Below, in pieces: positions 44,288-53,383 of a DNA stretch of 64,000 nt (its first letter is position 1; each line of letters opens with the position of its first letter). A program made the position numbers and the translations under genes. A model generated the notes under the pieces. It was given only the letters and a program-made list of their open reading frames with translations, was not told the origin of the DNA and ran no database searches. The stretch is from Streptomyces diastatochromogenes (GTDB lineage: Bacteria; Actinomycetota; Actinomycetes; Streptomycetales; Streptomycetaceae): NCBI GenBank assembly GCA_026913215.1, contig JAPTYK010000005.1, forward strand, positions 62,001-126,000, given 5' to 3'.

Positions 44288-44532
44288 CGGCGGCCGTCCT
44301 CGGCGATGGTGGGCCAGTGCCAGGTGCCGCCGGTCAGCGGGGCGGCGGGGGCGTGCGCGAGCGGGTCGCTGAAGAAGAGGCCCTCGGGGCTGAGGACGGC
44401 GAGCGCGGGCAGGCCGGCGTCGGTGACAGCCGTGACGATCGCGGTGCGGCAGGTGCAGGGGTAGCGGCCGTCGGCACTGCCGCGGGCGACGTAGTGGACG
44501 ATGCGGCCGATGACCAGGGGCTGTTCGCTCAT
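44278..44532 (-). CDS. hypothetical protein, 84 aa
   Basis: MSEQPLVIGRIVHYVARGSA, then a Cys pair in YPCTCRTAIVTAVTDAGLPA and AVLSPEGLFFSDPLAH. An SH3-like small beta barrel is possible. It overlaps the MuF-like gene stop by ATGA. Similar small proteins are common after MuF genes in Streptomyces phages. Confidence 0.55.
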   Translation of the reverse strand: MSEQPLVIGRIVHYVARGSADGRYPCTCRTAIVTAVTDAGLPALAVLSPEGLFFSDPLAHAPAAPLTGGTWHWPTIAEDGRRCA

Positions 44533-45376
44533 GCGGGTTGTCCCTCCTCGATGGCGGGGTCGTGGTTGAGGTCCGGGCGCGGGATGAAGCGGCGCAGGCA
44601 GCCCGGGTGCGCGATGGGGTAGGTGGCGGCCTCCTCGGCGGAGCGGAGGGTGCCGTGGGCCCGGTCGAGTTCGGGATGGCTGGTCCAGCCGCACTCGGGG
44701 CCGTCGGTGACCTCGACCCATCGGGCTTCGAGGTCGGCAGTGGCCGCCGTCAGGGAGCCGGTGTTGGAGACGGTGACGGACTGGGCGGCCAGGGCCGCGC
44801 GCGCCCAGGAGGCGGCGGGGTGCTGGACGCCGTGGCCGTAGGTCACCGTGCCGAGCGGGTGCTCGGTGGCGAGGTCGGCGGGCGCCGGGGCTCAAGGGCG
44901 CGGGCGGCGACGGCGGCGGCTCGGGCGAATGCCTGCGCCCGGCGCACGGTGTCGGCCACCCGGCGGATGAGAACGGGGTAGCAGGCGGCGGTTAGTAGGG
45001 ACAGCACGCCCTGGTGGGTGGAATTCCACGTGAAGGTGGGGCGCGCGAGGCCGGGCGACAAGACGGCGGAGTGCAAGGCGTCCTCGGCGCCCAGCCGGTA
45101 GGCGCGGGGCAGGTCGACGGCGGCCCACCGCTCGGCCAGTGCACCGGTGTCGGTGTTGAAGCGGGCGGTCGCCGCGGTGAAGGCGTCGAGGGCTTCTCGG
45201 ACGGCCGGGGGTACGGCGCGCGTCCCGGCGCCCCGGCGGCGGGCGGTGCCCAGGGCGCGCAGCACTACCTGCTGCGCGTCGGTCAACGCCGTCCAGTCCC
45301 GCTCGAGCTGGAGCACCGCGGCGTTCAGGAGTTGCCCCAGGGCTTCGTTGCGGTCCGGACGAGGGGGCGTGGTCAT
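44529..45376 (-). CDS. MuF-like minor capsid protein, about 282 aa, one frame break
   Basis: Helical N-terminus (LGQLLNAAVLQLERDWTALT, VVLRALGTARRR, ALDAFTAATARFNTDTGALAE) followed by the MuF-type end (WTSHPELDRAHGTLRSAEEA, YPIAHPGCLRRFIPRPDLNH). Near 44888 one base is missing between the parts; restored length is 283 codons. It sits in the head shell near the portal; some MuF proteins carry toxins, but none is visible here. ATG overlaps the upstream stop. Confidence 0.75.
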
Positions 45377-45705
45377 CTGCGGGGCCGCTCGCGCAGGTAC
45401 AGCACGCCGCCCGCCGGACCGTGCGGGTCGCCCGGTGTCTCCTCGCCCGGGACGGGGGTGGTCGGGTCTTCCAGCTCCGCGATCTGCCGGTCCAGGGCGG
45501 CCACGTTCCCGCTGGTGTCGACGGACACGACGCCCGACAGGGCCACCTTCAGGGGCTGGGCGAGCAGGGTGGCGCGGCGTTCGCGCAGCACCTCGAGCGC
45601 GACGGCCCGCAGCGAGTGCAGGCGGGCGTAGCGCTGGTCGAGGTCGGTGGTGTCGGTGGCCGGGCCGAGCGTGGCCAGCAGCCAGCGGCGCGATGCGTCG
45701 TCCAC
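45373..45705 (-). CDS. head-module hypothetical protein, 110 aa
   Basis: MDDASRRWLLATLGPATDTT, a helix RLHSLRAVALEVLRERRATL, NVAALDRQIAELED. It precedes the MuF-like gene with a short overlap. Probably a head-assembly or head-completion protein; no firm family. Confidence 0.55.
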   Translation of the reverse strand: MDDASRRWLLATLGPATDTTDLDQRYARLHSLRAVALEVLRERRATLLAQPLKVALSGVVSVDTSGNVAALDRQIAELEDPTTPVPGEETPGDPHGPAGGVLYLRERPRR

Positions 45706-45791
45706 GGGGCAGCCCCAGGAGGGTGAGGGAAGAGGTCCGGTGCGGGCCGGGAGAGGACGGGCCCGGCCCGCACCGGACGTGTGGGGACCGA

Positions 45792-46061
45792 CTACTCGTC
45801 GTCGGCCTTCGCGGCGGTCCTGCGGGCCCGCGGCTTCTTGTCCGACTCCGGCTCGGACCCGGCCGGCTCCTGCTCGGTCCGGGCCGTGGCGGGGTCCGGT
45901 CCGGCGTCCGCGGCGGGCGCGGGCGCCTCACCGCCCTCCCAGGCGGAGGCGGTGCGGATGAGCGCGGCCAGGTGCGGTTCGGGCTCGGTGCCGGCGTCGC
46001 AGGTGACCCACTGGTGGGTGTCGGGGTCCAGGACGTAGACGGTGGAGGCGAGTCGGGCCAT
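45792..46061 (-). CDS. small protein downstream of capsid gene, 89 aa
   Basis: MARLASTVYVLDPDTHQWVT, CDAGTEPEPHLAALI, then a long Ala/Glu/Pro-rich charged tail ending RRTAAKADDE. It starts three bases after the capsid stop. Similar acidic-tailed proteins occur at this place in actinophages; function unknown. Confidence 0.6.
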   Translation of the reverse strand: MARLASTVYVLDPDTHQWVTCDAGTEPEPHLAALIRTASAWEGGEAPAPAADAGPDPATARTEQEPAGSEPESDKKPRARRTAAKADDE

Positions 46062-46063
46062 GG

Positions 46064-47134
46064 TCACCACACCCGCGCGGCGATGTGGATGTCGGGCACG
46101 TACAGCACCGGCATGGCGCTGGCCGCGACCTTGGTCCACACGGTGACCGGGTCGTCGGTGTATCCGTGGGTGACGACGATGCCCGGGGCGTCCTCTCGGG
46201 CGATCGCCGGGTTGGTGCCCCGGGACAGCACGAGGGATTCCGCCGTGATGCCGTACTGCGTCTCGCCCCACTGGCGGGGGTTGGGCGGCAGCATCAGCCA
46301 CAGGTTCTCCGGCAGCGCGCGCGGGTTGCTGCCGTCGTCGAGCGGGATCTGCACGTCGTAGACCTCGATCGGCGGCAGCCCGTACCTCGCGCGCACGGCG
46401 TCGACCTCGTTGGGGGCGAGGACGGCGGTGGGGATCTGCGAGCCGAGTAGCGCGCCGTAGTAGGCCGCCCGGTAGCTCTGGTTGCCCGCGAGGAGGGCCT
46501 TGGCCTTGAACGAGGTGATGACCCGGGTGGGCAGCGGGGCGCGGGCGTCGCGCAGCGCCTGGATCCAGCGCCGCTCGTCGCCCAGGGCATCGGCGGTCGG
46601 GTCGGTCCACGGCACGGGGGCGGTGGGCATGTGGGCGGCCGGGACCTGGGCGTCGTACTCGATGTACAGGTTGTTCTCGCCCCGCAGCGTGAACTTTCCG
46701 TCCGCGAGCAGGTCACCCGCGGCCAGCTCCATGCGGGAGCGGATCGACAGGACGTGCGCGGCGACGTCGTCGTACACGGCCTGGACCAGGTCGTCGGAGC
46801 TGGCGCCGCGGTCGGCGTCGAGGAGCAGCTGCTCCATCTCGCCCACCAGGTACTTCTGGCCGAGCGGCGGGAGCTTGCCCTCGGTCTCGACCATCGTGAT
46901 CTCGCGGGTCGCGACGGGCGTCGTCGCGTCCCAGGCGCGGAACTTGGCCGCCGGCACCCGGCGGTTGGTGCGCTTCACGCGCCACTTGACGGTGTTGAGC
47001 TGGACTTCCGGCAGCACGCTGCGGGTCAGCTCGTAGTCCTCCGGGCCCGGGATGGCCCGGACGAACGCATTGATGTCGGTGGGGGTCAGCTCGCGCAGCA
47101 GGAGCTCGAGCATGTCGTTCGTCTCGGTCGGCAT
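46064..47134 (-). CDS. major capsid protein (lambda gpE type), 356 aa
   Basis: Fits the phage major capsid protein E family in length and sequence: VLPEVQLNTVKWRVKRTNRR, VETEGKLPPLGQKYLVGEME, DDVAAHVLSIRSRMELAAGD, LPTRVITSFKAKALLAGNQ, VYDVQIPLDDGSNPRALPEN, and a C-terminal domain DDPVTVWTKVAASAMPVLYV. ATG follows AAGGGG. Preceded by the decoration protein, the classic lambda D-E order. Confidence 0.9.
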   Translation of the reverse strand: MPTETNDMLELLLRELTPTDINAFVRAIPGPEDYELTRSVLPEVQLNTVKWRVKRTNRRVPAAKFRAWDATTPVATREITMVETEGKLPPLGQKYLVGEMEQLLLDADRGASSDDLVQAVYDDVAAHVLSIRSRMELAAGDLLADGKFTLRGENNLYIEYDAQVPAAHMPTAPVPWTDPTADALGDERRWIQALRDARAPLPTRVITSFKAKALLAGNQSYRAAYYGALLGSQIPTAVLAPNEVDAVRARYGLPPIEVYDVQIPLDDGSNPRALPENLWLMLPPNPRQWGETQYGITAESLVLSRGTNPAIAREDAPGIVVTHGYTDDPVTVWTKVAASAMPVLYVPDIHIAARVW

Positions 47135-47148
47135 GACGTGGCCCCTTC

Positions 47149-47562
47149 TTAGGCGGCGGCGTAGGTGAGGGAGGCGGTGGTCTTCTTCACGGCGCCCGCG
47201 TCGAAGGGCACGGGGAGCTTGGCCGGGTCGATGTGACCGTGGATGCGCAGCGCGGCGCCGATGTTCTTGGCGCCGACGCCGAAGGCGGTCTCCGTGTCGA
47301 GGAATCCGGCGAGGACCTCGTGGCCGTCGGCGGCGGCCGGGTCGTACGGCTCGTACAGGCCACTGGTGGCGTTGCGGGCCAGCGGCAGGCCAGACTTGAA
47401 GCGGGCCTCGACGGTCTTGATGCCGCGCACCCAGTGGGTGTTCTCGGCGAACGCGGAGACGTTGAGCGTGATGGTCTGGTTGGTCTCGGTGCCGTGGCCG
47501 GACAGCAGCCAGGCACGGCCGACGCGGAGACTCTGGGTGGTGGTGATCGGCTGGATGTCCAT
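47149..47562 (-). CDS. head decoration protein (lambda gpD type), 137 aa
   Basis: SLRVGRAWLLSGHGTETNQT, VRGIKTVEARFKSGLPLARN, SGLYEPYDPAAADGHEVLAG, VGAKNIGAALRIHGHIDPAK: the gpD-like trimeric capsid stabiliser pattern. It lies immediately upstream of the capsid gene. The frame is open far upstream, but ATG 47562 fits the family start. Confidence 0.8.
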   Translation of the reverse strand: MDIQPITTTQSLRVGRAWLLSGHGTETNQTITLNVSAFAENTHWVRGIKTVEARFKSGLPLARNATSGLYEPYDPAAADGHEVLAGFLDTETAFGVGAKNIGAALRIHGHIDPAKLPVPFDAGAVKKTTASLTYAAA

Positions 47563-47678
47563 GCCGGGGCTTCCTCCCGTGGCGGGGGCGCAGCAGAGAT
47601 GCGTGGCACCGAGGTGCCGTCCACGGGAGGAAGGGGTGGGCGTGGTCCCAGGTCGAGCGGGTGGTGCGTGCGGGTCGG

Positions 47679-48514
47679 TCAGGCCGCGTCGGCGGACGGG
47701 GTGCCGAACATGCGGGCGGCCATCCGGCGGCGGCGTCGCCCGGCTTGCCGACCGGGGTCTGGCGCTGCGGCGGGCCGCCTGCCGGGGAGCCCGACGGGGC
47801 GGGCGGGGTGGTCGGCTTGGTGCCGTGGACTCGGCTGCGCCGAACAGGCCCGGGCGCCGCTTCTGAGGTCGCGGGCGGCCTCGGCGATCGCGTCGGTGTC
47901 CGGGTCGGCGGTGTCCTTGAGGGCCTTGTCCAGGAGGACGAGCGCGTCCTCGAGGTCGTCGTCGGCGGCGCCGAGACCGACGAGGGCGGCGGTGCGCTGC
48001 ACCTCCTGAAGCTGGGTCTGCGCCGCCGCCAGGGCCTTGGCGGCCTCGGCCTCCTTGGCGGCCACCGCCTGCTCGCGCCGGTCGAACTCGGCCTCCCGGC
48101 GCTGCTCGTCGCTGAGCTGGGCGTCCTTGAGGGCCCGGGCGTCGGCGAGGACCTGCTTGAGCTGGGTGGCGTCGATGGTCTCCGGGTCGAGCCCGGCGTC
48201 CGCGGCGAGCGCGCGCAAGGCCGCCTGGCGTCCCTGGTCCTTCTCGCGGGTGAGGAGGAGGCTCAGCCGCTTCTGCGTGACGGTGACGTTCTCCTCGGCG
48301 TCCGCGGCGTCGGCCTCGGCGGCCTGGGCCGCGTGCTTGACGGCGAGGTCGGCCGGGGTGGGTGCGGGCGCGGCCGGGGCGGCGGGCTTCTGCTCGGGCG
48401 TCGGCGCCGGTCGTCCTCGCCGCTTCCGCCGGCGATGACGCGGACCGGACGGCCGGAGACGTAGCCGACGATGGCGCCGGGTACGGGGCGCGGTCGGGGG
48501 GTGCTGCGGTCCAT
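47679..48514 (-). CDS. scaffolding protein, frame-broken
   Basis: Starts MDRSTPRPRPVPGAIVGYVS after GGAGGACACC. After a break near 48412 comes a coiled coil rich in Ala/Gln/Glu (AEENVTVTQKRLSLLLTREK, FDRREQAVAAKEAEAAKALA). The C-terminal part alternates frames and ends MAARMFGTPSADAA. Length and phase fit one (or four) missing bases. Such coiled-coil proteins between portal and capsid genes form the internal scaffold of the procapsid. Confidence 0.65.
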
Positions 48515-48570
48515 GGTTGGTGTCCTCCACCGGTGCGCCCCCGCGCCATCTACGAGTTTAGGGGTGATCT

Positions 48571-50388
48571 TCACTGCTGCTGTCCCGCGTCGGTTTCCGG
48601 GTCGTCGGGGGTGGTGGCGGGGCCGGGCAGGACGGGGACCGGAACCTTCTCGGGGTCGGCCGGCTTCATGCCGAGGTAGTCGCGGACGGCCTCGGCGTCG
48701 CCGGTGGCGTCGGCGAGTGCCGCGGCCTGGTCGAACGCCCGGGCCTGGATGCGCTCGATCTCGGCGGCGACGTCCTCGATCGGCCATCCGCCTTCGGCGA
48801 GCATCCGCAGTGCGGTCTCCAGGCTGATCAGCCGGGCCGCGTAGGCGGTGGCGACCTCCTCCAGGACGCCCATCCGGTCGGTGGGGGTGTAGGCGCCGAA
48901 GACGATGTTGGCCGGGTGGACCGAGCGGCCGACCCAGTCCGGGTGCTGCCCGGCGATAAACAACCGCTGAACGAAGCGCAGGAGCAGCTGGTACTTGTGC
49001 CGGCGAGCCAGGCGCATGGAGGCGATCAGCTTGTCGAGCGGCCCGAGGCTGATCTTCAGCGCGTACCCGGAGGGCATCTGTGCCGGGTCGTGGGTGCCTA
49101 GCGCGACGGCGGGCAGCCGCAGGTTGACCGCGGCGCGGTCGCGGAGCGTCTCGACCGTGGTCAGGAGCTGGGCGAGCTGGGGGGCGGTGTTGACCACGTC
49201 CATGCGCCCGCCGTCGGCCAGCTTGAAGACCACGCCCGGCTCTACCTGGACGCTGGCGCGGCCGTCCTGCAGGCCGGAGACGGACAGGATCGGGATGCCG
49301 GTGGTGGCCGAGGCGCGAGCCGCGTCGGTGTCCGAGGCCGCCAGCTCGTCGAGGACCTGCAGCACGGCGGCCAGACTCGCCTTGCCCCAGTGCTCCTCCG
49401 CGCCGGGCACCGAGTTCGGCAGGTGCAGCACCGGAACGAAGTCGATCATCAGGTCCAAGCCGTCGAGCACCTCGCCGTCGCCGCGCTGGGCGTAGACGGC
49501 CTTGCCCATCGGAAGGTTGTCGACGTCGCTGTGCCGCTCGAGGTCCTCCAACAGCCAGGTGGCGTCGGTGAGGTAGCAGGTGAAGCGCGACGGCTCGTCG
49601 TTCCAGGCGTACTGGCGCCAGATGGCCCCCTGCTCGTCGGCGGTGTCACCGGGCACCAGCAGCGGGTCGTCCTCGTCGCCGACGAAGGTGCGCGTCCGCT
49701 GGCCGCGGCCCTCGGCGCTCGAGACGGTCGCCGGTCGGATGGGGGCGAGTTCGTACGTGATCCGGCGCAACCGGGCCTTGAGGCCGCGCCGGGGGTCTTC
49801 GGGCAGCTCCCAGGCGAAGTGGACCCTCGCGGGGAACTCTCCGTCGTCGCTCAGGACGGGGAAGTACAGGCCGGGGTCCATGGCCCGCACGACAGGGCGG
49901 CGCTTGTCCGGCTCCCAGGACAGTCGGTAGACCGCGTCCCCGAGCCCGACCGCTTTGCGCTCGGCCTGCTGCATCCGCATGGCGAGCTGCTCGTCCTCGG
50001 CCCAGGCGAGCAAGTCCTCCTGGACCGCGCGGGCCTCCTCGTCCGCCGTGGTGGTGTCGTCCTCCTCGGTGCCGTCCACGACGATGCGCTGCTCGTCGCC
50101 CAGGACGTCGGAGGTGATGGCGTCGATGAAGGCGGCCGGGTCGCCGTACTCCCGGCGTTCGCGCGCCTGGGCGCCGTCGCGGATCTCGGCGAGTTCGCCG
50201 GCCTGGCCGCCGTCGTAGGCGGCGAGCACGGTGTAGGCGGCGAGCCGTCGAGTGTCCTCCTCGGGCACCCAGGTGGCGTACGCGGAGGGAAAGGCCCGCC
50301 GGTTGGGGTCGCCGGTGACCGGGTCGTGGAAGACGGGCTTGAAGTTGAGCCAGCCCCAGGCGTCCACGAGAAATTGGCGCAGGCCCAC
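48571..50388 (-). CDS. portal protein, 605 aa
   Basis: MGLRQFLVDAWGWLNFKPVF, RMQQAERKAVGLGDAVYRLS, LRRITYELAPIRPATVSSAE, VPVLHLPNSVPGAEEHWGKA, MPSGYALKISLGPLDKLIAS, then HPANIVFGAYTPTDRMGVLE, with a C-terminal Pro/Glu-rich end. The order and length (605 aa) fit actinophage portals, the dodecameric channel through which DNA is packaged. Confidence 0.85.
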   Translation of the reverse strand: MGLRQFLVDAWGWLNFKPVFHDPVTGDPNRRAFPSAYATWVPEEDTRRLAAYTVLAAYDGGQAGELAEIRDGAQARERREYGDPAAFIDAITSDVLGDEQRIVVDGTEEDDTTTADEEARAVQEDLLAWAEDEQLAMRMQQAERKAVGLGDAVYRLSWEPDKRRPVVRAMDPGLYFPVLSDDGEFPARVHFAWELPEDPRRGLKARLRRITYELAPIRPATVSSAEGRGQRTRTFVGDEDDPLLVPGDTADEQGAIWRQYAWNDEPSRFTCYLTDATWLLEDLERHSDVDNLPMGKAVYAQRGDGEVLDGLDLMIDFVPVLHLPNSVPGAEEHWGKASLAAVLQVLDELAASDTDAARASATTGIPILSVSGLQDGRASVQVEPGVVFKLADGGRMDVVNTAPQLAQLLTTVETLRDRAAVNLRLPAVALGTHDPAQMPSGYALKISLGPLDKLIASMRLARRHKYQLLLRFVQRLFIAGQHPDWVGRSVHPANIVFGAYTPTDRMGVLEEVATAYAARLISLETALRMLAEGGWPIEDVAAEIERIQARAFDQAAALADATGDAEAVRDYLGMKPADPEKVPVPVLPGPATTPDDPETDAGQQQ

Positions 50389-50460
50389 GTCGTCCCTCCG
50401 GACAGTCGGCCCCGCGCCGTGATCAAGGATATCGGCGCAGGGCCGTGGCCCCGGCGGGCG

Positions 50461-50776
50461 TCAGAGCCGCCCTTCGCGCTCGGCGTCGGCGATCCACTCC
50501 CGGGTCGTGAGGTCGTAGTGGGCGACGGCGGCGTTGCGTTCCCGCGGCGGTGGGCGGCCACCGCCTGCGCCCAGGCCGCCGGGTAGTCGCCGGTCGGGGT
50601 GCCGGTGCCGCCGTCCCAGCGGGGCACGAAGTGGGGCCGGCCGGGGCCAGCCCGGCGCGGTCGGCGAGCAGTTCCTCCAGGGCCTCCTCGAGCTGGTCGT
50701 GGGTGCGGTGTTCGTCGTCGAGGAGTGCGCGGATCTCCGCGAGGCGGGTCTCGGTGAGGCGGGAGCTGGTCGGCAT
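50461..50776 (-). CDS. hypothetical protein under regulon promoter, about 105 aa, two frame breaks
   Basis: MPTSSRLTETRLAEIRALLD, EEALEELLADRAGLAPA, then in a second frame PRWDGGTGTPTGDYPAAWAQ, then in a third NAAVAHYDLTTREWIADAER, ending GRL. Breaks near 50648 and 50545 each fit one missing base, in runs of G and C (106 codons). The opposite-strand operator cluster at 50803-50860 can drive it leftward. Function unknown. Confidence 0.55.
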
Positions 50777-50802
50777 TGTCGGTATCCCTTCCGGCGATCG
50801 GC

Positions 50803-50831
50803 TTCCACCATACAACATTGCATTGTATAGT
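50803..50831 (+). promoter_or_regulatory. regulon promoter/operator 4, bidirectional
   Basis: TTCCAC, 17 bp, TATAGT with ACAACA-TTG-CATTGT in the spacer. The other strand shows TATGGT as a possible -10 for the leftward gene at 50461-50776. Confidence 0.75.
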
Positions 50832-50860
50832 TAGGTGAAAACAACGAACCGTTGTATAGT
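50831..50860 (+). promoter_or_regulatory. regulon promoter/operator 5
   Basis: A perfect ACAACG-AAC-CGTTGT palindrome at 50841-50855 with TATAGT, 10 bp after site 4. A double operator before the gene at 50902. Confidence 0.8.
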
Positions 50861-50901
50861 CAGCGCCGGATGCAGGACGTCCGGCACGGGAGGGAGACGC
50901 C

Positions 50902-51123
50902 GTGGGAGACGCCACGCAGTACGAGGGCCCCGCACACCCCGACGTGGAGGTACAGCTGTCCGGCGAGGACGGCAACGCCTACCACCTCATCGGACTCGTG
51001 AGCAGGGCGCTGCGCCAGGCCGGCCACCGCGACGCGGCGTCGGACTTCGCGAGGGCCGCCGTGCGGCTGGCGTCGTACGACGACCTGCTCCAGCTCATCA
51101 TGCGCACGGTCGAGACGCGCTGA
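50902..51123 (+). CDS. small helical moron protein, 73 aa
   Basis: MGDATQYEGPAHPDVEVQLS, then a helical part (DGNAYHLIGLVSRALRQAGH, FARAAVRLASYDDLLQLIMR). Not recognised. GTG start after GGGAGGGAGACGCC. Carries its own promoter/operators and terminator. Confidence 0.65.
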   Translation: MGDATQYEGPAHPDVEVQLSGEDGNAYHLIGLVSRALRQAGHRDAASDFARAAVRLASYDDLLQLIMRTVETR

Positions 51124-51137
51124 GCAGCCGCAGTACC

Positions 51138-51176
51138 GGCGTGGTCCGTCCCGAGGCAACCGGGACGGACCACGCC
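51138..51176 (+). terminator. hairpin terminator
   Basis: A perfect 16-bp stem starting GGCGTGGTCCGTCCCG, around a 7-base loop, after the gene ending at 51123. Confidence 0.8.
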
Positions 51177-51213
51177 GCCCCATCGTTACACCGAGCAGAC
51201 GAGGACACAGGAC

Positions 51214-51489
51214 ATGGCGAAGGAAGCGAACGGTCCCGACGGGCCGAAGAAGACGAAGGGCGCGGCCCCGGGGCAGCAGGCGGAAGTATGGGGGTACGCG
51301 AAGGTCGCCGAGGCGAGCGGAGTGGCGGTCGGGACCATCCGCTACTACTGGTCCCAGAAGCGGCACCTGCTGCCCGACCCCGACGTCATGATGGGCGACA
51401 AGCCCGGCTGGTACCCCGCGACCATCCAGCAGTGGGCCGCCAACCGGCCCGGGCAGGGCTTCCGTTCGGACCTCAAGGACGCCGACTGA
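51214..51489 (+). CDS. helix-turn-helix DNA-binding protein, 91 aa
   Basis: A Lys/Gly-rich N-terminus (PDGPKKTKGAAPGQ), then EVWGYAKVAEASGVAVGTIR and YYWSQKRHLLPDPDVMMGDK, PGWYPATIQQWAANRPGQGF: a winged MerR/AlpA-like helix-turn-helix as in excisionases and phage regulators. It lacks an own regulon promoter and is probably read with the previous gene or from an unseen promoter; the hairpin between them argues for control at that step. A candidate regulator or excisionase. Confidence 0.7.
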   Translation: MAKEANGPDGPKKTKGAAPGQQAEVWGYAKVAEASGVAVGTIRYYWSQKRHLLPDPDVMMGDKPGWYPATIQQWAANRPGQGFRSDLKDAD

Positions 51490-51507
51490 CTCGCCAGCCG
51501 CTCCCGC

Positions 51508-51538
51508 CGCGCCCCCGCTCCCCCGGAGCCGGGGCGCG
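51508..51538 (+). terminator. hairpin terminator
   Basis: CGCGCCCC and GGGGCGCG form a GC stem with an inner stem between, after the HTH gene. Confidence 0.6.
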
Positions 51539-51574
51539 CGGCACTTCCGGGGCCAGGAACAAGATCGAAACCCC

Positions 51575-51603
51575 TTCTACCTTACAACGCACCATTGTAT
51601 AGT
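51575..51603 (+). promoter_or_regulatory. regulon promoter/operator 6
   Basis: TTCTAC, 17 bp, TATAGT with ACAACG-CAC-CATTGT in the spacer. Drives the gene at 51648. Confidence 0.85.
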
Positions 51604-51647
51604 TAGGTCGTGAGGCCGGAACTGCCGGCCCCGAGGGGAGGAATCCG

Positions 51648-52142
51648 ATGTTCACCGTGAGCCTGAACCTGAACGACCACGGCCTGCCCGCATCCGACCC
51701 GCTGACGGTGCACGGGACGGGCGCCTGGGTGCACGGCACGACGAGCATCCGGTACGCCTTCCACGACCCCGCGATCCACTTCGCGGGCTCCGACTGCCCG
51801 ATCACCGGCGTCCTCCTGGTCGACAAGTACATCGACCCGGTACACCGGGACGACCCGGCCGGGTACGACTTCGACGACGAGCCCGCGCTCTCGGTGAGCC
51901 TCGGCGACCCGGCCGCCGCCGACGTCCACGACCAGATGGTCGAGGTCGACGACTGGGGCTTTTGCGGGTACGTGGTCTGCAGCGACCTCTACCTCAACCC
52001 GGGCCCGCACCCCGACTACGCGGACCGGTACCCCTTCGCCGCGGGCACGGGGGTGGACGGGCCGACGTACCACCTGACCGCCGCCTTCCTGCGGGCTGCC
52101 GCCGCCGACTACGTGAAGCGGTGGAAGGCGATCACGGTCTGA
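51648..52142 (+). CDS. moron protein of unknown function, 164 aa
   Basis: MFTVSLNLNDHGLPASDPLT, IHFAGSDCPITGVLLVDKYI, EVDDWGFCGYVVCSDLYLNP, then TYHLTAAFLRAAAADYVKRW. A soluble alpha/beta protein with three cysteines. Not recognised. Start after GAGGGGAGG. Single-gene unit with its own promoter and terminator. Confidence 0.65.
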   Translation: MFTVSLNLNDHGLPASDPLTVHGTGAWVHGTTSIRYAFHDPAIHFAGSDCPITGVLLVDKYIDPVHRDDPAGYDFDDEPALSVSLGDPAAADVHDQMVEVDDWGFCGYVVCSDLYLNPGPHPDYADRYPFAAGTGVDGPTYHLTAAFLRAAAADYVKRWKAITV

Positions 52143-52144
52143 CC

Positions 52145-52170
52145 TGCGCCCCGGCCCCCGCCGGGGCGCA
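52145..52170 (+). terminator. hairpin terminator
   Basis: TGCGCCCCGGC and GCCGGGGCGCA form a perfect 11-bp stem, just after the gene ending at 52142. Confidence 0.75.
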
Positions 52171-52228
52171 GCCCGTGCCGGGGCGCCAAGCGCCACCCCT
52201 TCTTCCCCCGGTTGATCGGCTCCACGAC

Positions 52229-52258
52229 TTCCAACCTTACAACGTTGCGTTGTATAGT
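52229..52258 (+). promoter_or_regulatory. regulon promoter/operator 7
   Basis: TTCCAA, 18 bp, TATAGT with a perfect ACAACG-TTG-CGTTGT palindrome. Drives the gene at 52306. Confidence 0.9.
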
Positions 52259-52305
52259 TAGGGGGCAAGGAACGGACCGGCAAGCGCCCGAGAAGGAGAA
52301 CGACC

Positions 52306-52554
52306 ATGGACCAGGACACCGCGGACAAGGTCTTCGAGGCCGCACTCACGGCGACCTTCCGCCGGACCAACCTCGGCCTGCACGCCGAGGTTTCGGTAGG
52401 CGGCTACACCTACACGGTCGAGGCGGGCGGGGGCTTCCTGGCCTGCATCGACGGACGCACCGGCTACGGCGGCGACGAGCACGCCTTCGCCAACGCCACC
52501 CCGGAGCAGGACGCCGCGCTGCGCAGGGCGATCGCCGCGCAGGGCACCAAGTAG
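52306..52554 (+). CDS. moron protein of unknown function, 82 aa
   Basis: MDQDTADKVFEAALTATFRR, beta-like core VSVGGYTYTVEAGGGFLACI, then DEHAFANATPEQDAALRRAI. Not recognised. Start after GAGAAGGAG. Small soluble protein with a single promoter/operator. Confidence 0.65.
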   Translation: MDQDTADKVFEAALTATFRRTNLGLHAEVSVGGYTYTVEAGGGFLACIDGRTGYGGDEHAFANATPEQDAALRRAIAAQGTK

Positions 52555-52561
52555 ACCCGGA

Positions 52562-52604
52562 CGGCGGGGGCTTGCCCTGGGGCAAGCACGGCAAGCCCCC
52601 GCCG
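52562..52604 (+). terminator. hairpin, probable attenuator or terminator
   Basis: A 15-bp perfect stem starting CGGCGGGGGCTTGCC between the genes at 52306 and 52634. The second gene has no promoter of its own in the consensus, so this hairpin may tune its expression. Confidence 0.65.
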
Positions 52605-52633
52605 CACCGGCCCGAGCCTCCCGAGGAGGAACC

Positions 52634-53235
52634 GTGACCGTCACCTTCACCGCCGCCCTCCGGCCGCCAGCGGGCTTCGTCGTCGGCTGCGGCTGCCCCG
52701 AGGCCACCGCACGCGCACCCCGGTTCGGTGCCTTCCAGGACGCCCAGGAGGCGGCCGACCGCGCGAACGCCGCCCCGGCGCGCGACGCCCGCTCCCCGGC
52801 TGCGCGCTGCCCCTGGTGTGCCCGGAGTACCCGCTGTACGCGGTCGAGGTCGACCCCGACGGCGAGGTGCCCGCGGTGAACGTGTCGAACGCCAACGCCC
52901 TGGGCCTGCTGGAGGCGCTCGGTCTGTCGCTCGGCGACACGGCCGCCGAGTGCGACGCCCTGGAGCCGGGATTGCCGGCCGAGGCCCCCGACGGCGCGAC
53001 GGTCATCCCGATCGTCGTGGTCGACGCGTACGGCGAGCTGCCCGCACCGGACTTCCTGGCCCGGGTGGTGACCGCCCTGGGCCTGGCCCCAGAGGACCCC
53101 GGCGTACCGGACTACCGGATCGGGGCCACGCTCATCGGCGGGCGCCCGGCCGGTTACCTGCAGCGGCGCCTGTTGGACCTGCACGAGCTGGCCGCCTGGT
53201 GCGCCGCACACGGCCGCGCCGTGGCCTGGCACTGA
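52634..53235 (+). CDS. moron protein, about 200 aa, one frame break
   Basis: MTVTFTAALRPPAGFVVGCG, GAFQDAQEAADRANAAPARD, then from about 52805 in the next frame CPEYPLYAVEVDPDGEVPAV, NANALGLLEALGLSLGDTAA, ending AAHGRAVAWH. Restoring one base gives 201 codons. Not recognised; alpha/beta, soluble. Confidence 0.6.
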
Positions 53236-53238
53236 GAC

Positions 53239-53271
53239 CCGGTCCGCCCTGCTCGCCCCGGGGCGGACCGG
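53239..53271 (+). terminator. hairpin terminator
   Basis: CCGGTCCGCCC and GGGCGGACCGG form an 11-bp stem right after the gene ending at 53235. Confidence 0.75.
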
Positions 53272-53312
53272 TCGGCACCTGCCGTTTTCCCGATCCGAGG
53301 GGCCCACACGGC

Positions 53313-53341
53313 TTCCACCTTACAACACTCCGTTGTATAGT
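53313..53341 (+). promoter_or_regulatory. regulon promoter/operator 8
   Basis: TTCCAC, 17 bp, TATAGT with ACAACA-CTC-CGTTGT in the spacer. Drives the gene at 53384. Confidence 0.85.
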
Positions 53342-53383
53342 TAGGTACGTAGGAACGGCCCGCCCGAACCGAAGGAGACTCGC